Shown piece by piece: positions 1 through 7,864 of a stretch of 64,000 bases of DNA (positions are counted from its first letter, which is position 1; each line of letters starts with the position of its first letter). Source of the stretch: Sulfitobacter noctilucicola (GTDB lineage: Bacteria; Pseudomonadota; Alphaproteobacteria; Rhodobacterales; Rhodobacteraceae); the NCBI RefSeq assembly GCF_000622385.1, contig NZ_JASD01000008.1, positions 1,116,001 to 1,180,000 of the forward strand, read 5' to 3'. The translations under genes were made by a program, and so were the position numbers. A model generated the notes under the pieces. That model made no database searches and was not told the DNA's origin. It was given only the letters and a program-made list of their open reading frames with translations.

Positions 1-270
1 AAAACCACGGCCACGCACGGCGAGGTCTGTGGCGTTGTTGGTGGACACGAGGGATCCGCGTTGGTCGATCAGCCGTTCCGTAACAGCGCGCACGCCGCCC
101 GCAGAATAGGTGCCGCCGCGCGATGCAATCACGATTGAATGAAAGTCAGTCTCGACCCGTTTGTATCCGAAAGTAGATGAGTTCGCGATATTGTCAGAGA
201 TAGAGGCAAGCCGCGTTGCGTTCGCCTGCAGGCCTGCCACCCCGGCATTGAGCGAAGAAGAAATAGTCAT
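1..270 (-). CDS. flgE: Flagellar hook protein FlgE, N-terminal part (cut by window edge)
   Basis: Subunit of the extracellular flagellar hook, exported by the flagellar type III apparatus. Only the first 90 codons are in the window; the gene runs off the left edge. The protein opens MTISSSLNAGVAGL, followed by LASISDNIANSSTFGYKR, the N-terminal rod/hook signature (SDNIAN, then S-T-x-GYKR) shared by FlgB/C/E/F/G. The MTISSSLNAG opening and the TDFHSIVI segment fit FlgE of alphaproteobacteria best. The start is the ATG ending at 270. It lies downstream of motB on the same strand after a 118-nt gap holding a CtrA-like site, so it probably has its own promoter. FlgF or FlgG are less likely alternatives. 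Confidence 0.88.
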   Translation of the reverse strand, partial: MTISSSLNAGVAGLQANATRLASISDNIANSSTFGYKRVETDFHSIVIASRGGTYSAGGVRAVTERLIDQRGSLVSTNNATDLAVRGRGF

Positions 271-330
271 AAGTAAGACACGCCTTTCTGATGTATCAAA
301 TCCGTCCGTTTAACGCATAGGCTGCCGCGC

Positions 331-346
331 TTAATGCCGCGCTAAC
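331..346 (-). promoter_or_regulatory. Candidate CtrA binding site upstream of flgE
   Basis: The motB-flgE gap contains TTAA, 7 nt, then CTAAC. This matches the CtrA consensus TTAA-N7-TTAAC with one mismatch. It lies about 60 nt upstream of the flgE start and overlaps a short direct repeat of GCCGCGCT (324-331 and 336-343). CtrA controls flagellar genes in many Rhodobacteraceae, so the placement makes sense, but a match this short can arise by chance. Confidence 0.35.
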
Positions 347-388
347 AGATAAAATGCCGTGTATTTGCATTCTGACATCTGGTCCGGG

Positions 389-1234
389 TCAGTCCCGCGA
401 TGTGTCCCGCAACAGGATAATTTCAACACGGTTGTTCCGCTTGGCCATTGTGTTCGATAGCACCGGTTCGCGGTCTGCGTGACCTGTCACTCTCATGACC
501 CGCTTTGCGGAAATCTCCGACTCTCCAAGCATCAACCGAATGCGTGTGGCCCGTCTTTCAGACATTTCCCATGCCGGGCTTTGCGCAATCACGATCGGAC
601 TGGCTGCCACATGCCCCCCAACAGCGATATCGTTCGAAACAGCCTTGGCTGTAGAGGAAATGACCGTAACCAGATCTTTCAGCAATTGCGTCGGTGTATC
701 GGTGCCTTCCTCAAACAGCGGAACCTGTTCTAGTTCGAAAAGCTCGATCACCAGACCTTCGTCGGTGATCCGTGTCACGATGTGACGCATCAGGTTTTCC
801 ATCACCTGAGTTTCACCACCACGTCCTACAAGAGCTTCTTCTATTGCACGCAGCTCATCCGTTTCGCGAGCAACAACAGTCGTTTCGGCACCGGTATCGC
901 CCCGGGCGTTCTGTTCTTGCGCAGTGCGCGTTTCAGTGCCTCCGGTGCCGTTTTGAGGCAACGTCATTTCGGAAAAGATGCTGTCGCCGCCAAAGGCACC
1001 GTCACCGCCCCCTGATATCCGGTTGATCGGAATCGTTGGCGTAAAGTAATCCGCAAGACCCTTGCGTTGTTGTTCAGTTGTTGCATTCAGCAGCCACATC
1101 AACATGAAAAAGGCCATCATCGCGGTTACGAAATCCGCGTATGCGACTTTCCAGGCACCGCCATGATGCCCTCCGCCGCCAACGACCTTTTTACGTTTGA
1201 TGATGACTGGCGCTGCGTTCGCTTGCGCACCCAT
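389..1234 (-). CDS. motB: Flagellar motor protein MotB
   Basis: Stator protein that anchors the MotA/MotB ion channel to peptidoglycan and powers flagellar rotation. The 281-aa product has a basic, Gly/His-rich cytoplasmic N-terminus (KRKKVVGGGGHHGGAW), then VAYADFVTAMMAFFMLMWLL near residues 30-50. That stretch is the single membrane helix, and its Asp is the proton-binding residue. A linker follows, then an OmpA/MotB peptidoglycan-binding domain (about 150-275) with VGGHV near 205, RATRIRLML and VTGHADREP. The start chosen is the ATG ending at 1234, preceded at 5 nt by AAAGGTGG; two GTG codons just upstream (1243, 1240) are possible. flgE follows on the same strand, placing both in a flagellar locus. 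No motA is visible in the window. Confidence 0.93.
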   Translation of the reverse strand: MGAQANAAPVIIKRKKVVGGGGHHGGAWKVAYADFVTAMMAFFMLMWLLNATTEQQRKGLADYFTPTIPINRISGGGDGAFGGDSIFSEMTLPQNGTGGTETRTAQEQNARGDTGAETTVVARETDELRAIEEALVGRGGETQVMENLMRHIVTRITDEGLVIELFELEQVPLFEEGTDTPTQLLKDLVTVISSTAKAVSNDIAVGGHVAASPIVIAQSPAWEMSERRATRIRLMLGESEISAKRVMRVTGHADREPVLSNTMAKRNNRVEIILLRDTSRD

Positions 1235-1379
1235 CTCCACCACCTTTATTCACCCAAGGACCTGCATAGGGGGATGGGGCTAAGGAGAGCTTAACAGCTA
1301 AAATCGCTGCTACTTTTGTGAAGCACTTGCACACTCCCTAGCTTTGGCGCTTGATGCTGATGAAGGACGGGACATTACC

Positions 1380-2624
1380 ATGTCAGCACAATCAATGGAC
1401 ACAGACAGCGGTTATGCTTGGTGCCGTTTGGGCATCACCATGCTGGTGGCGATTGTCGCCAATGCAGGCATGTGGGCTATCGTGGTCATCATGCCCGCAG
1501 TGCAGGCAGAATTCGGCGTCAGCCGCGCGGAGGCATCACTACCCTACACATTGAACATGATCGGGTTTGCGCTGGGCAACTTTGCAATAGGGCGCGCGCT
1601 TGACCGGTTCGGAGTGACAGTCTCGCTGATATTGGCGGCACTTGGAATACTGGCGGGCTTGGGGCTCGCCATTCTATCACAGTCTATTGCCGTGCTTTCG
1701 TTTGCCCAACTGATTATCGGCTTTGCTTCTGCCGTGGGCTTTGGTCCTTTGATCGCGGATATCTCTCATTGGTTTGTGCGGCGCAGAGGGATCGCAGTCG
1801 CCTTGGTGGCGAGCGGTAATTACCTGTCCGGCGCGATCTGGCCGATGGTCTTGGCTGGTGTGTTGGAAAACGACGGGTGGCGGGCGACGTATGGGCTGCT
1901 CGCCCTTGTAACGGCCCTCACAGTCACGCCCCTCGCGCTTCTTTTGCGCAGGCAGGTCAGCGTGCAGACAAGAAATCTGGCGCAGGCCGTTTCGGTACAG
2001 AACGCCAGCTCATCGGGGCTAAGTCACCGGACGCTCGCCTATGTTCTTGGCTTTGCAGGTATTGCGTGTTGCGTCGCGATGTCGATGCCGCAGGTACATA
2101 TCGTGGCACTCTGTGTCGATATGGGCTTTGGACCTGCCGTCGGAGCCGAGATGTTGTCGCTCATGCTACTGGGCGGGGTTGGTTCGCGCATATTGTCCGG
2201 TCTGTTGGCCGACCGCTTGGGCGGCGTGCGGACCCTTCTGATCGGGTCGACCCTCCAAGGCATCGCTTTGTTTTTATACCTGCCGGCGGGTGGCCTCGTG
2301 TCGCTTTACATCGTCAGTCTGGTTTTCGGTCTGTCCCAAGGCGGTATCGTGCCCAGCTATGCACTGATCGTGCGCGAGTACATGCCGGCTCGCGAAGCGG
2401 GGGCTCGCGTTGGATTTGTCCTGATGGCGACGATTATGGGAATGGCGCTGGGGGGCTGGGTGTCCGGTCAGATTTACGACTGGACGGGGTCTTATCAGTG
2501 GGCATTCATCAACGGGATCGTCTGGAACGGCTTCAACATTGCGATCATGGTTTGGCTGTTGCTGCGCAGCAGACCGCGTTCGCCGGGCCTTACGTCTTCT
2601 GGGCCCGCGCCTCGGCCAGCCTGA
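1380..2624 (+). CDS. Major facilitator superfamily transporter
   Basis: A 414-aa inner-membrane secondary transporter with about 12 hydrophobic segments spread along its length. The loop between helices 2 and 3 reads GRALDRFGV, an MFS signature, and the pattern repeats in the second half (SGLLADRLGGVRTL), as expected from the two-fold internal repeat. Its overall look resembles the monocarboxylate/oxalate-formate antiporter-like MFS group, but the substrate cannot be read from the sequence. The ATG at 1380 is chosen because AGGACGGGA precedes it; a TTG 36 nt upstream is unlikely. Divergent from motB. Its last 35 nt overlap the 3' end of trhO on the other strand. Confidence 0.85.
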   Translation: MSAQSMDTDSGYAWCRLGITMLVAIVANAGMWAIVVIMPAVQAEFGVSRAEASLPYTLNMIGFALGNFAIGRALDRFGVTVSLILAALGILAGLGLAILSQSIAVLSFAQLIIGFASAVGFGPLIADISHWFVRRRGIAVALVASGNYLSGAIWPMVLAGVLENDGWRATYGLLALVTALTVTPLALLLRRQVSVQTRNLAQAVSVQNASSSGLSHRTLAYVLGFAGIACCVAMSMPQVHIVALCVDMGFGPAVGAEMLSLMLLGGVGSRILSGLLADRLGGVRTLLIGSTLQGIALFLYLPAGGLVSLYIVSLVFGLSQGGIVPSYALIVREYMPAREAGARVGFVLMATIMGMALGGWVSGQIYDWTGSYQWAFINGIVWNGFNIAIMVWLLLRSRPRSPGLTSSGPAPRPA

Positions 2625-3483
2625 TCTGTTTCTGACGCTCACGGAACCGGTCTTTGTCCCAATCTGATGTCTGATCAATGCATTTGTGACAGCTTACGCC
2701 CTGCTCGTATTCGGGCCGCTCCATATCTGCGGGCAGAATAGGCTGGCGGCAACCGTGGCATAGTACATGGTCGCCTTCGCGCAGACCGTGTCCGACGCTC
2801 ACACGCGCATCAAAGACAAAACAGTTGCCTTCCCAGGTGCTCTCTTCTTGCGGGACTTCTTCAAGATATTTCAAAATGCCGCCCTTGAGGTGGAAAACAT
2901 CTTCAACCCCTTGCCCAAGCAGATAGTTGGTCGATTTTTCACAGCGGATGCCGCCGGTACAGAACATTGCGACCTTCTTGTTGTGAAACCGGTGCTTGTT
3001 CTGCTCCCACCATTCGGGAAATTCGCCAAAACTCTTGGTCTGTGGGTCAATCGCCCCCTCAAAGGTGCCAATCGCAACTTCGTAATCGTTGCGGGTATCA
3101 ATGACCGCCACGTCAGGGCTTTGGATCAGTGCATTCCAATCCTGTGGCGCAACGTAGTTTCCGACTTTGCTGGCCGGATCAACATCCGGCTGGCCCATGG
3201 TCACGATCTCGCGTTTGATGCGGACCTTCATACGGGGAAACGGCGGGGTTTCAGACGTCGCTTCTTTCCATTCCAGATCGGCACAGCCTGGCAGGCCGCG
3301 CAAATGTGCGATCACTGCATCAATACCGGCCCGCGGGCCAGAAATGGTGCCGTTAACGCCCTCGTTTGCAAGCAGCAGTGTGCCTTTGACATCCTGTGAC
3401 AGGCATAATTCCAACAGCGCAGGCTTGAGCGCTGCGGGATCGGCAAAGCGGGTGAAATGATAAAGCGCGGCGATTGTGTACAT
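2590..3483 (-). CDS. trhO: tRNA uridine-34 5-hydroxylase TrhO (rhodanese family, YceA)
   Basis: Cytoplasmic enzyme that hydroxylates C5 of U34 in certain tRNAs in an oxygen-dependent way, giving ho5U. The 297-aa protein has an N-terminal acylphosphatase-like domain (residues about 1-95, with LLLANEGVNGTISG). A rhodanese domain follows (about 120-220), with the active-site loop FCTGGIRCEKS, i.e. C-x2-G-x-R. The C-terminal tail carries a Cys cluster (CHGCRQPI, then VSCHKC), as is usual in this family. The ATG at 3483 fits the family's MYTIAALYHF opening; a TTG at 3504 would add 7 residues. Divergent from pncA. The 3' end overlaps the MFS gene by 35 nt. Confidence 0.93.
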   Translation of the reverse strand: MYTIAALYHFTRFADPAALKPALLELCLSQDVKGTLLLANEGVNGTISGPRAGIDAVIAHLRGLPGCADLEWKEATSETPPFPRMKVRIKREIVTMGQPDVDPASKVGNYVAPQDWNALIQSPDVAVIDTRNDYEVAIGTFEGAIDPQTKSFGEFPEWWEQNKHRFHNKKVAMFCTGGIRCEKSTNYLLGQGVEDVFHLKGGILKYLEEVPQEESTWEGNCFVFDARVSVGHGLREGDHVLCHGCRQPILPADMERPEYEQGVSCHKCIDQTSDWDKDRFRERQKQIRLAEARAQKT

Positions 3484-3570
3484 GGGCGGTGAAATAGGCC
3501 TCAAGGGGGCTATTTTGCAAGGGGGCGCTGGGTTAAAACCAAGCTTAACCTATTCTTGGAAGGAAATCTC

Positions 3571-4164
3571 ATGCACGCGCTTATTGTCATCGACGTTCAG
3601 AACGATTTTTGTCCGGGCGGCGCGCTGGCTGTGTCAGGAGGAGACGAGATCGTCGCTGGCATCAATACACTGATGTCGGAGTTCGAGGCTGTTATCCTCA
3701 CGCAAGACTGGCATCCCTCCGGACATTCCTCTTTTGCGTCTTCTCACACTGGTTGCCAGCCGATGGAACTGATCGAGATGCCTTACGGACCGCAGGTTCT
3801 GTGGCCCGACCACTGCATTCAAGGTAGCGACGGGGCGGCGTTTCATCCGGCACTGAATCAGGACCGTGCCGATTTGATCATTCGAAAGGGCTATAATCCG
3901 GCCATCGACAGCTATTCCGCATTCTTCGAAAACGACCATCAGACGCCAACAGGACTTGAAGGATATCTGCGGACGCGCGGTATTGACCGGGTGACCATGG
4001 TTGGCCTCGCACTGGATTTTTGCGTTCACTATTCGGCTGTTGATGCTGCAAAACTGGGGTTCGATGTCGTAGTGAAGCAGGATTTGTGTCGCGCAATTGA
4101 TGTGAATGGCTCACTCGCAGCCGCAAAGGATGCGATGAAAAGCGCGGGCGTTTCCTTCGGCTGA
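3571..4164 (+). CDS. pncA: Nicotinamidase / pyrazinamidase
   Basis: Deamidates nicotinamide to nicotinate, the first step of NAD salvage by the Preiss-Handler route. The 197-aa isochorismatase-fold hydrolase shows the catalytic triad in context: Asp in VIDVQNDF (residue 8), Lys in IRKGYNP (near 107) and Cys in ALDFCVHYSA (near 150). Metal-binding Asp and His residues sit in QDWHPSGHSSF. The ATG at 3571 is used because GGAAGGA precedes it by 6 nt. The partner pncB, which uses the nicotinate, lies 0.8 kb downstream on the same strand, separated by a reversed nuclease gene. Confidence 0.96.
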   Translation: MHALIVIDVQNDFCPGGALAVSGGDEIVAGINTLMSEFEAVILTQDWHPSGHSSFASSHTGCQPMELIEMPYGPQVLWPDHCIQGSDGAAFHPALNQDRADLIIRKGYNPAIDSYSAFFENDHQTPTGLEGYLRTRGIDRVTMVGLALDFCVHYSAVDAAKLGFDVVVKQDLCRAIDVNGSLAAAKDAMKSAGVSFG

Positions 4165-4174
4165 AGGCGGAACA

Positions 4175-4837
4175 TCAAAGACCCTCAAGGATAGGTTTGC
4201 CACGGACAAATAAACCTTTGATCAGCTTGATGCCTTTTGCCTGCTGCGCGCGATCCCCGAACCGGTCGTTCGATACAATCGGCAGGCCCTCTTCCTTGGC
4301 AAATTTGAGGATAAATGCGTCCGCTTCGGTTTGTGCCGGGCACACCATGACCCTGTCCCTTGTCAGACCAAGCGCCTTGGCAAATCCCTTTTCATTCAGG
4401 CTTTTGTCGCCAAGGTGATGCCGCGAGGACGCGTCCAGAAACACAATCGGAATCGTATTTCTGCTTAGAAAGAAATCCACGACCGACTTTAGCGTGTTCA
4501 GATCGGCTTCCCCGTCCCAATACATCACATTGGTCCCGTCGATCACCACTTCGCGCCCTTTGCCACCTGACTTGTTTCCCGGCTTTACCGCTTTGACACG
4601 GCGCTCTGGCAAAAAACTTACCGCGCCAAGTGCGAAAATCACGACGATCGCGAAGCCTGCCCAATGGAACGGGGTGATGACGTCCAGCGAGAACTGCTGC
4701 GCGAAAAAGATGGCCAGCACAGCCGTCAACGCGATTGTGACCCACAGATAAACTCTTAGACACCAGACAAAGCCGACGAAGGCCAATATCAGAACAATAG
4801 GTGTCAGAATGTCGGTTGGAGTCATGGGGCAATTCAT
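4175..4837 (-). CDS. Membrane-anchored NYN-domain ribonuclease-like protein (Zc3h12a type)
   Basis: A 220-aa protein with two or three N-terminal hydrophobic segments (about residues 8-85), then a cytosolic NYN/PIN-like nuclease domain. The acidic active-site motifs are visible in order: VVIDGTNVMYWDGEAD, IVFLDASSRHH, QTEADAFILKFA and IVSNDRFGD. This pattern matches the Zc3h12a-like NYN ribonuclease family, which cleaves RNA with metal ions held by clustered Asp residues. The RNA target is unknown. A second ATG at 4825 is an equally good start. It lies on the reverse strand between pncA and pncB, so it is not co-transcribed with them. Family assignment is good; activity is inferred. Confidence 0.75.
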   Translation of the reverse strand: MNCPMTPTDILTPIVLILAFVGFVWCLRVYLWVTIALTAVLAIFFAQQFSLDVITPFHWAGFAIVVIFALGAVSFLPERRVKAVKPGNKSGGKGREVVIDGTNVMYWDGEADLNTLKSVVDFFLSRNTIPIVFLDASSRHHLGDKSLNEKGFAKALGLTRDRVMVCPAQTEADAFILKFAKEEGLPIVSNDRFGDRAQQAKGIKLIKGLFVRGKPILEGL

Positions 4838-4942
4838 CCTCGATTAGTGCGGCATTCTGCTGATTTGAAGGAAGCTGCAAATCGCCCTTGCCCCTCCCGT
4901 GCCAGTTTTGCGAAAAAGGGCCCAATTACAAGGGAACACCTC

Positions 4943-6235
4943 ATGGTCGATATTGCCACCCGCGTCTGGAACCACAAGTGGAAGATCGACCCGATTGTAC
5001 GGTCGCTTATTGATACTGATTTTTATAAGCTTCTGATGTGTCAGTCTATTTTTCGCAACAAGCCGGACACCCAGGTCACATTCTCGCTGATTAACCGGTC
5101 CAAGCATGTGCCATTGGCAAAGCTGATCGATGAAGGCGAGTTGCGCGAGCAGCTCGATCACGTGCGCTCCCTTTCGCTGAGCCGCGGCGAAAGTACATGG
5201 CTGCGGGGCAACACATTCTACGGGAAGCGCCAGATGTTCCGGTCCGATTTTATGGAATGGTTCGAAGGTTTGCGGCTGCCTCCCTATCATCTTGAGCGCA
5301 AAGGCGATCAGTACGAGCTGACCTTTGAGGGGAAATGGCACGAGGTCATGCTTTGGGAAATTCCGGCGCTCGCCATCTTGATGGAATTGCGCGGTCGTTC
5401 CGTTCTGGACCAGATGGGCAAGTTCGAGCTTCAGGTACTTTATGCCCGCGCCATGACACGTGTCTGGGAAAAGATCGAAGCGATGCGTGGCATTCCTGAT
5501 CTGTCGATTGCCGACTTCGGTACACGGCGGCGCCATTCCTATCTTTGGCAGGACTGGTGCGTACAAGCCATGAGTGAAGGGTTGGGGCCTGCCTTTACCG
5601 GCACCTCAAACTGCAAGATCGCCATGAGCCGCGAAGTGGAGGCTATCGGCACCAACGCGCACGAACTCCCTATGGTCTATGCAGCACTCGCCGAAGATGA
5701 CGCCGCGCTTGCGCGTGCGCCCTATGACGTTTTGCAGGATTGGCATGACGAACATGAAGGCAATCTGCGGATCATTCTGCCGGATACCTACGGCACCAAA
5801 GGCTTTCTTGAAAACGCACCGGACTGGCTCGCTGGCTGGACAGGTATCCGCGTTGACAGCGGTGATCCCGCGACAGCTGCGCAGATTGCGATAGACTGGT
5901 GGAAGTCACGCGGCGAAGACCCGGCGCAGAAGCGCGTCATTTTCAGTGACGGTCTTGATGTGGACAAAATCAAGACCCTGCATGCCCAGTTTGCAGGCAA
6001 GGTGAACGTCTCTTTCGGTTGGGGCACACTGCTTACCAACGACTTCCGCAACCTTGTTCCCGATGACGCGCTCGCGCCGTTCTCGCTTGTGTGCAAAGCG
6101 GTTTCCGCGAACGGCGCACCTACCGTCAAACTGTCAGACAACCCGAACAAGGCGATGGGCCCCAAATCCGAAATCGACCGCTACAAGCGTGTTTTCGGCG
6201 TCGGCGCTCAGGTGGCGGAGGAAGTGGTGGTCTGA
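4943..6235 (+). CDS. pncB: Nicotinate phosphoribosyltransferase
   Basis: Couples nicotinate with PRPP, using ATP, to form nicotinate mononucleotide in NAD salvage. The 430-aa protein opens with the family hallmark LIDTDFYKLLMCQSIF. It carries FGTRRRHSYLWQDW, whose His is the phosphorylated residue, plus GTSNCKIA, VDSGDP and the C-terminal FGWGTLLTND PRPP-site segment. The ATG at 4943 is chosen because AAGGGA lies 8 nt upstream; the open frame extends further back without another good start. With pncA it forms a compact NAD salvage pair. The last 28 nt overlap the EamA transporter gene on the opposite strand. Confidence 0.96.
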   Translation: MVDIATRVWNHKWKIDPIVRSLIDTDFYKLLMCQSIFRNKPDTQVTFSLINRSKHVPLAKLIDEGELREQLDHVRSLSLSRGESTWLRGNTFYGKRQMFRSDFMEWFEGLRLPPYHLERKGDQYELTFEGKWHEVMLWEIPALAILMELRGRSVLDQMGKFELQVLYARAMTRVWEKIEAMRGIPDLSIADFGTRRRHSYLWQDWCVQAMSEGLGPAFTGTSNCKIAMSREVEAIGTNAHELPMVYAALAEDDAALARAPYDVLQDWHDEHEGNLRIILPDTYGTKGFLENAPDWLAGWTGIRVDSGDPATAAQIAIDWWKSRGEDPAQKRVIFSDGLDVDKIKTLHAQFAGKVNVSFGWGTLLTNDFRNLVPDDALAPFSLVCKAVSANGAPTVKLSDNPNKAMGPKSEIDRYKRVFGVGAQVAEEVVV

Positions 6236-7125
6236 GCCTGCCTCAGCTGCCGTTCCCTCCAAATGATGATCAAACCGCCGGCCACAATCAGCAGTGCGCC
6301 TGGGAAAAGTTCTGCCCAAGGAGCTTCGCCGTAAAACAGCCAGCCTAAAAAGAAGGCGATGGGAATACCGAAGTAGCTGAACGGGGCCAGATCGCTTTGG
6401 TCGGCTGTGCGGTAGGCCGTGATTAGCAGCAGGACAGCGGTCCCGCCAAAGGCACCCATGCCAGCGATCCAGATCAGATCGCTCGTTTTCTGTAGCGTGG
6501 TAAAGCCTCCCAAGAGCGGCACCAGCAAAAATGCCGCGACCGCCGCTACTGTTGAAGAATAAAGATTTATCAGCGCGGTCGGGACTGCATCGTCCATCAT
6601 TCGCGCCGTCACACCAACAAGCGCATAGCAAAAGGCGGCAAAAAGCGGGAGCAGCGCCGCATTAGAGAAAGTGTCGCGTCCCGGCCCGACGATAAGAATC
6701 ACTCCTATAAAACCGATAATCACTGCGCCCCATCGCATCAGGCCCACTTTCTCTCCCAGCAGGGGCACCGCGAGCGCGACCAGAAAAAGCGCATTGGCAT
6801 AGGTGATGGTCGAAGCCGTGGCGAAAGTCAGTAACCCCAGCGACATATAAAACGACAGTTGTGCACCCGTCAGGATCACGCCGCGCAACAGAGCCAGCCG
6901 CCATTGCCGCAACCGGAGAATCCGCCCCTTGTGATGCCATTCGGCGGAGCCCCAAAGAACCAACCCGGCGGGGATCAAACCGAAAATATTCCTGTAAGCA
7001 GAGAGTTCTGCGGCGCTATAGGCCACCGACAGTCGCTTGATAAGCAAACCCATAGCGTCGAACAGAACGATTGCGGTCAGCAAATAGAGGATCGCCAGAG
7101 AAGTCTTGCTAAGTGATCTGCGCAT
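6208..7125 (-). CDS. EamA/DMT-family transporter
   Basis: A 305-aa inner-membrane protein of the drug/metabolite transporter superfamily, with ten predicted helices arranged as two EamA repeats. The first repeat starts at LAILYLLTAIVLFDAMG and ends at VILIVGPG; the second ends at LLIVAGGLIIIWRERQ. The family exports or imports small metabolites, and the substrate cannot be assigned here. The ATG at 7125 is preferred to a TTG at 7155. The gene is transcribed away from the cobalamin riboswitch, so that 170-nt region must contain two divergent promoters. Its 3' end overlaps pncB. Confidence 0.85.
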   Translation of the reverse strand: MRRSLSKTSLAILYLLTAIVLFDAMGLLIKRLSVAYSAAELSAYRNIFGLIPAGLVLWGSAEWHHKGRILRLRQWRLALLRGVILTGAQLSFYMSLGLLTFATASTITYANALFLVALAVPLLGEKVGLMRWGAVIIGFIGVILIVGPGRDTFSNAALLPLFAAFCYALVGVTARMMDDAVPTALINLYSSTVAAVAAFLLVPLLGGFTTLQKTSDLIWIAGMGAFGGTAVLLLITAYRTADQSDLAPFSYFGIPIAFFLGWLFYGEAPWAELFPGALLIVAGGLIIIWRERQLRQAQTTTSSAT

Positions 7126-7299
7126 CGTCCGCCAATTCTGTTGGGATTCGCGCAATTCGCACGGTCTCTGCGGCCATACTTAGAGCACGCGAGCCGATTT
7201 GCGCCAGCCACTGTGCGTTTTGTGCTTCTTTAGCGTCGCAAATCAAACTTGCTAATGTTCGGGTAAAATGCGAAGCCTTAGAAGCTTGGTGTCCCGATG

Positions 7300-7504
7300 C
7301 ATGAACGGTGTTTATGCGGGACCTAACAGGGAATTCAGTCAAGGCGTCCGCGCCCCAAGCTGAAGCCGCCCCCGCGACTGTAAGCGGTGAGCCCGACCCG
7401 ATATGCCACTTGTCGCAAGATAGGGAAGGCGGGAAAAGGCCACGACCCGCGAGCCAGGAGACCTGCCAGGCAAACGGAACATAAAGGTCGTCGGGTGTGA
7501 CGGC
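7300..7504 (+). ncRNA. Cobalamin (adenosylcobalamin) riboswitch
   Basis: Leader of the cobalt uptake and cobalamin genes. It shows the conserved core in order: GCGGGACCTAACAGGGAA (7316-7333), AAGCTGAAGCCGCCCCCGC (7357-7375), CTGTAAGCGG (7378-7387), GCCACT (7405-7410), GGGAAGGCGGG (7423-7433), and the B12 box GCCAGGAGACCTGCC (7453-7467). Downstream, GTCGTC and GACGGC can pair as a 6-bp hairpin (7487-7504) that ends directly against the AAGGAG ribosome site of cbtB. This suggests control of translation initiation rather than, or besides, transcription. Ligand binding is expected to shut off cbtB and the downstream genes. Confidence 0.95.
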
Positions 7505-7517
7505 AAGGAGAGACGAT

Positions 7518-7682
7518 ATGACAACAGTTACACAGGCACAGAGCCGCATCCGCATCCTGCCCGCGTTCTTCGCGCTTGCACTGGGTTTCGGCGTGATTGC
7601 TCTGACCGGACATGTTCAGGCTGCTGCACTGCACGACGCGGCACATGACGTACGCCACGCAACAGGATTTCCCTGCCACTGA
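7518..7682 (+). CDS. cbtB: Cobalt transporter small subunit CbtB
   Basis: A 54-aa membrane peptide, the small partner of CbtA in a B12-regulated cobalt uptake system. One hydrophobic helix (about residues 12-33, FFALALGFGVIALTG) is followed by a His-rich C-terminal tail, HDAAHDVRHATGFPCH, typical of the family and likely to bind Co2+. The ATG at 7518 sits 7 nt after AAGGAG; an upstream GTG in the same frame is less likely. Directly controlled by the cobalamin riboswitch. An intrinsic terminator lies between it and cbtA. Transport of cobalt is inferred from regulation and neighbours known for the family. Confidence 0.93.
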   Translation: MTTVTQAQSRIRILPAFFALALGFGVIALTGHVQAAALHDAAHDVRHATGFPCH

Positions 7683-7784
7683 CGCAGGGGCCGGCGTGAC
7701 GGGCGGGTTGTTCTGATCCGGACCTTGATCACCTCGTTTTCTGGTCAGGCGATACCTGCCACCGATCCGCAAGAAAGCCGTCGC

Positions 7785-7817
7785 CGCAACCATTCCGGTT
7801 GCGCGCTTTTTGGTTTT
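7785..7817 (+). terminator. Intrinsic terminator between cbtB and cbtA
   Basis: A 7-bp perfect stem, CGCAACC (7785-7791) with GGTTGCG (7797-7803), and a 5-nt loop, followed by a T-rich run CTTTTTGGTTTTT. It lies 102 nt after cbtB and about 47 nt before cbtA, inside the cobalt operon. It should lower readthrough into cbtA and the cob genes, or require a separate downstream promoter. Confidence 0.75.
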
Positions 7818-7864
7818 TGACAGGTCGGATTGCGCGTGTAACCTCAATCTAAGGAGTTCATGGA

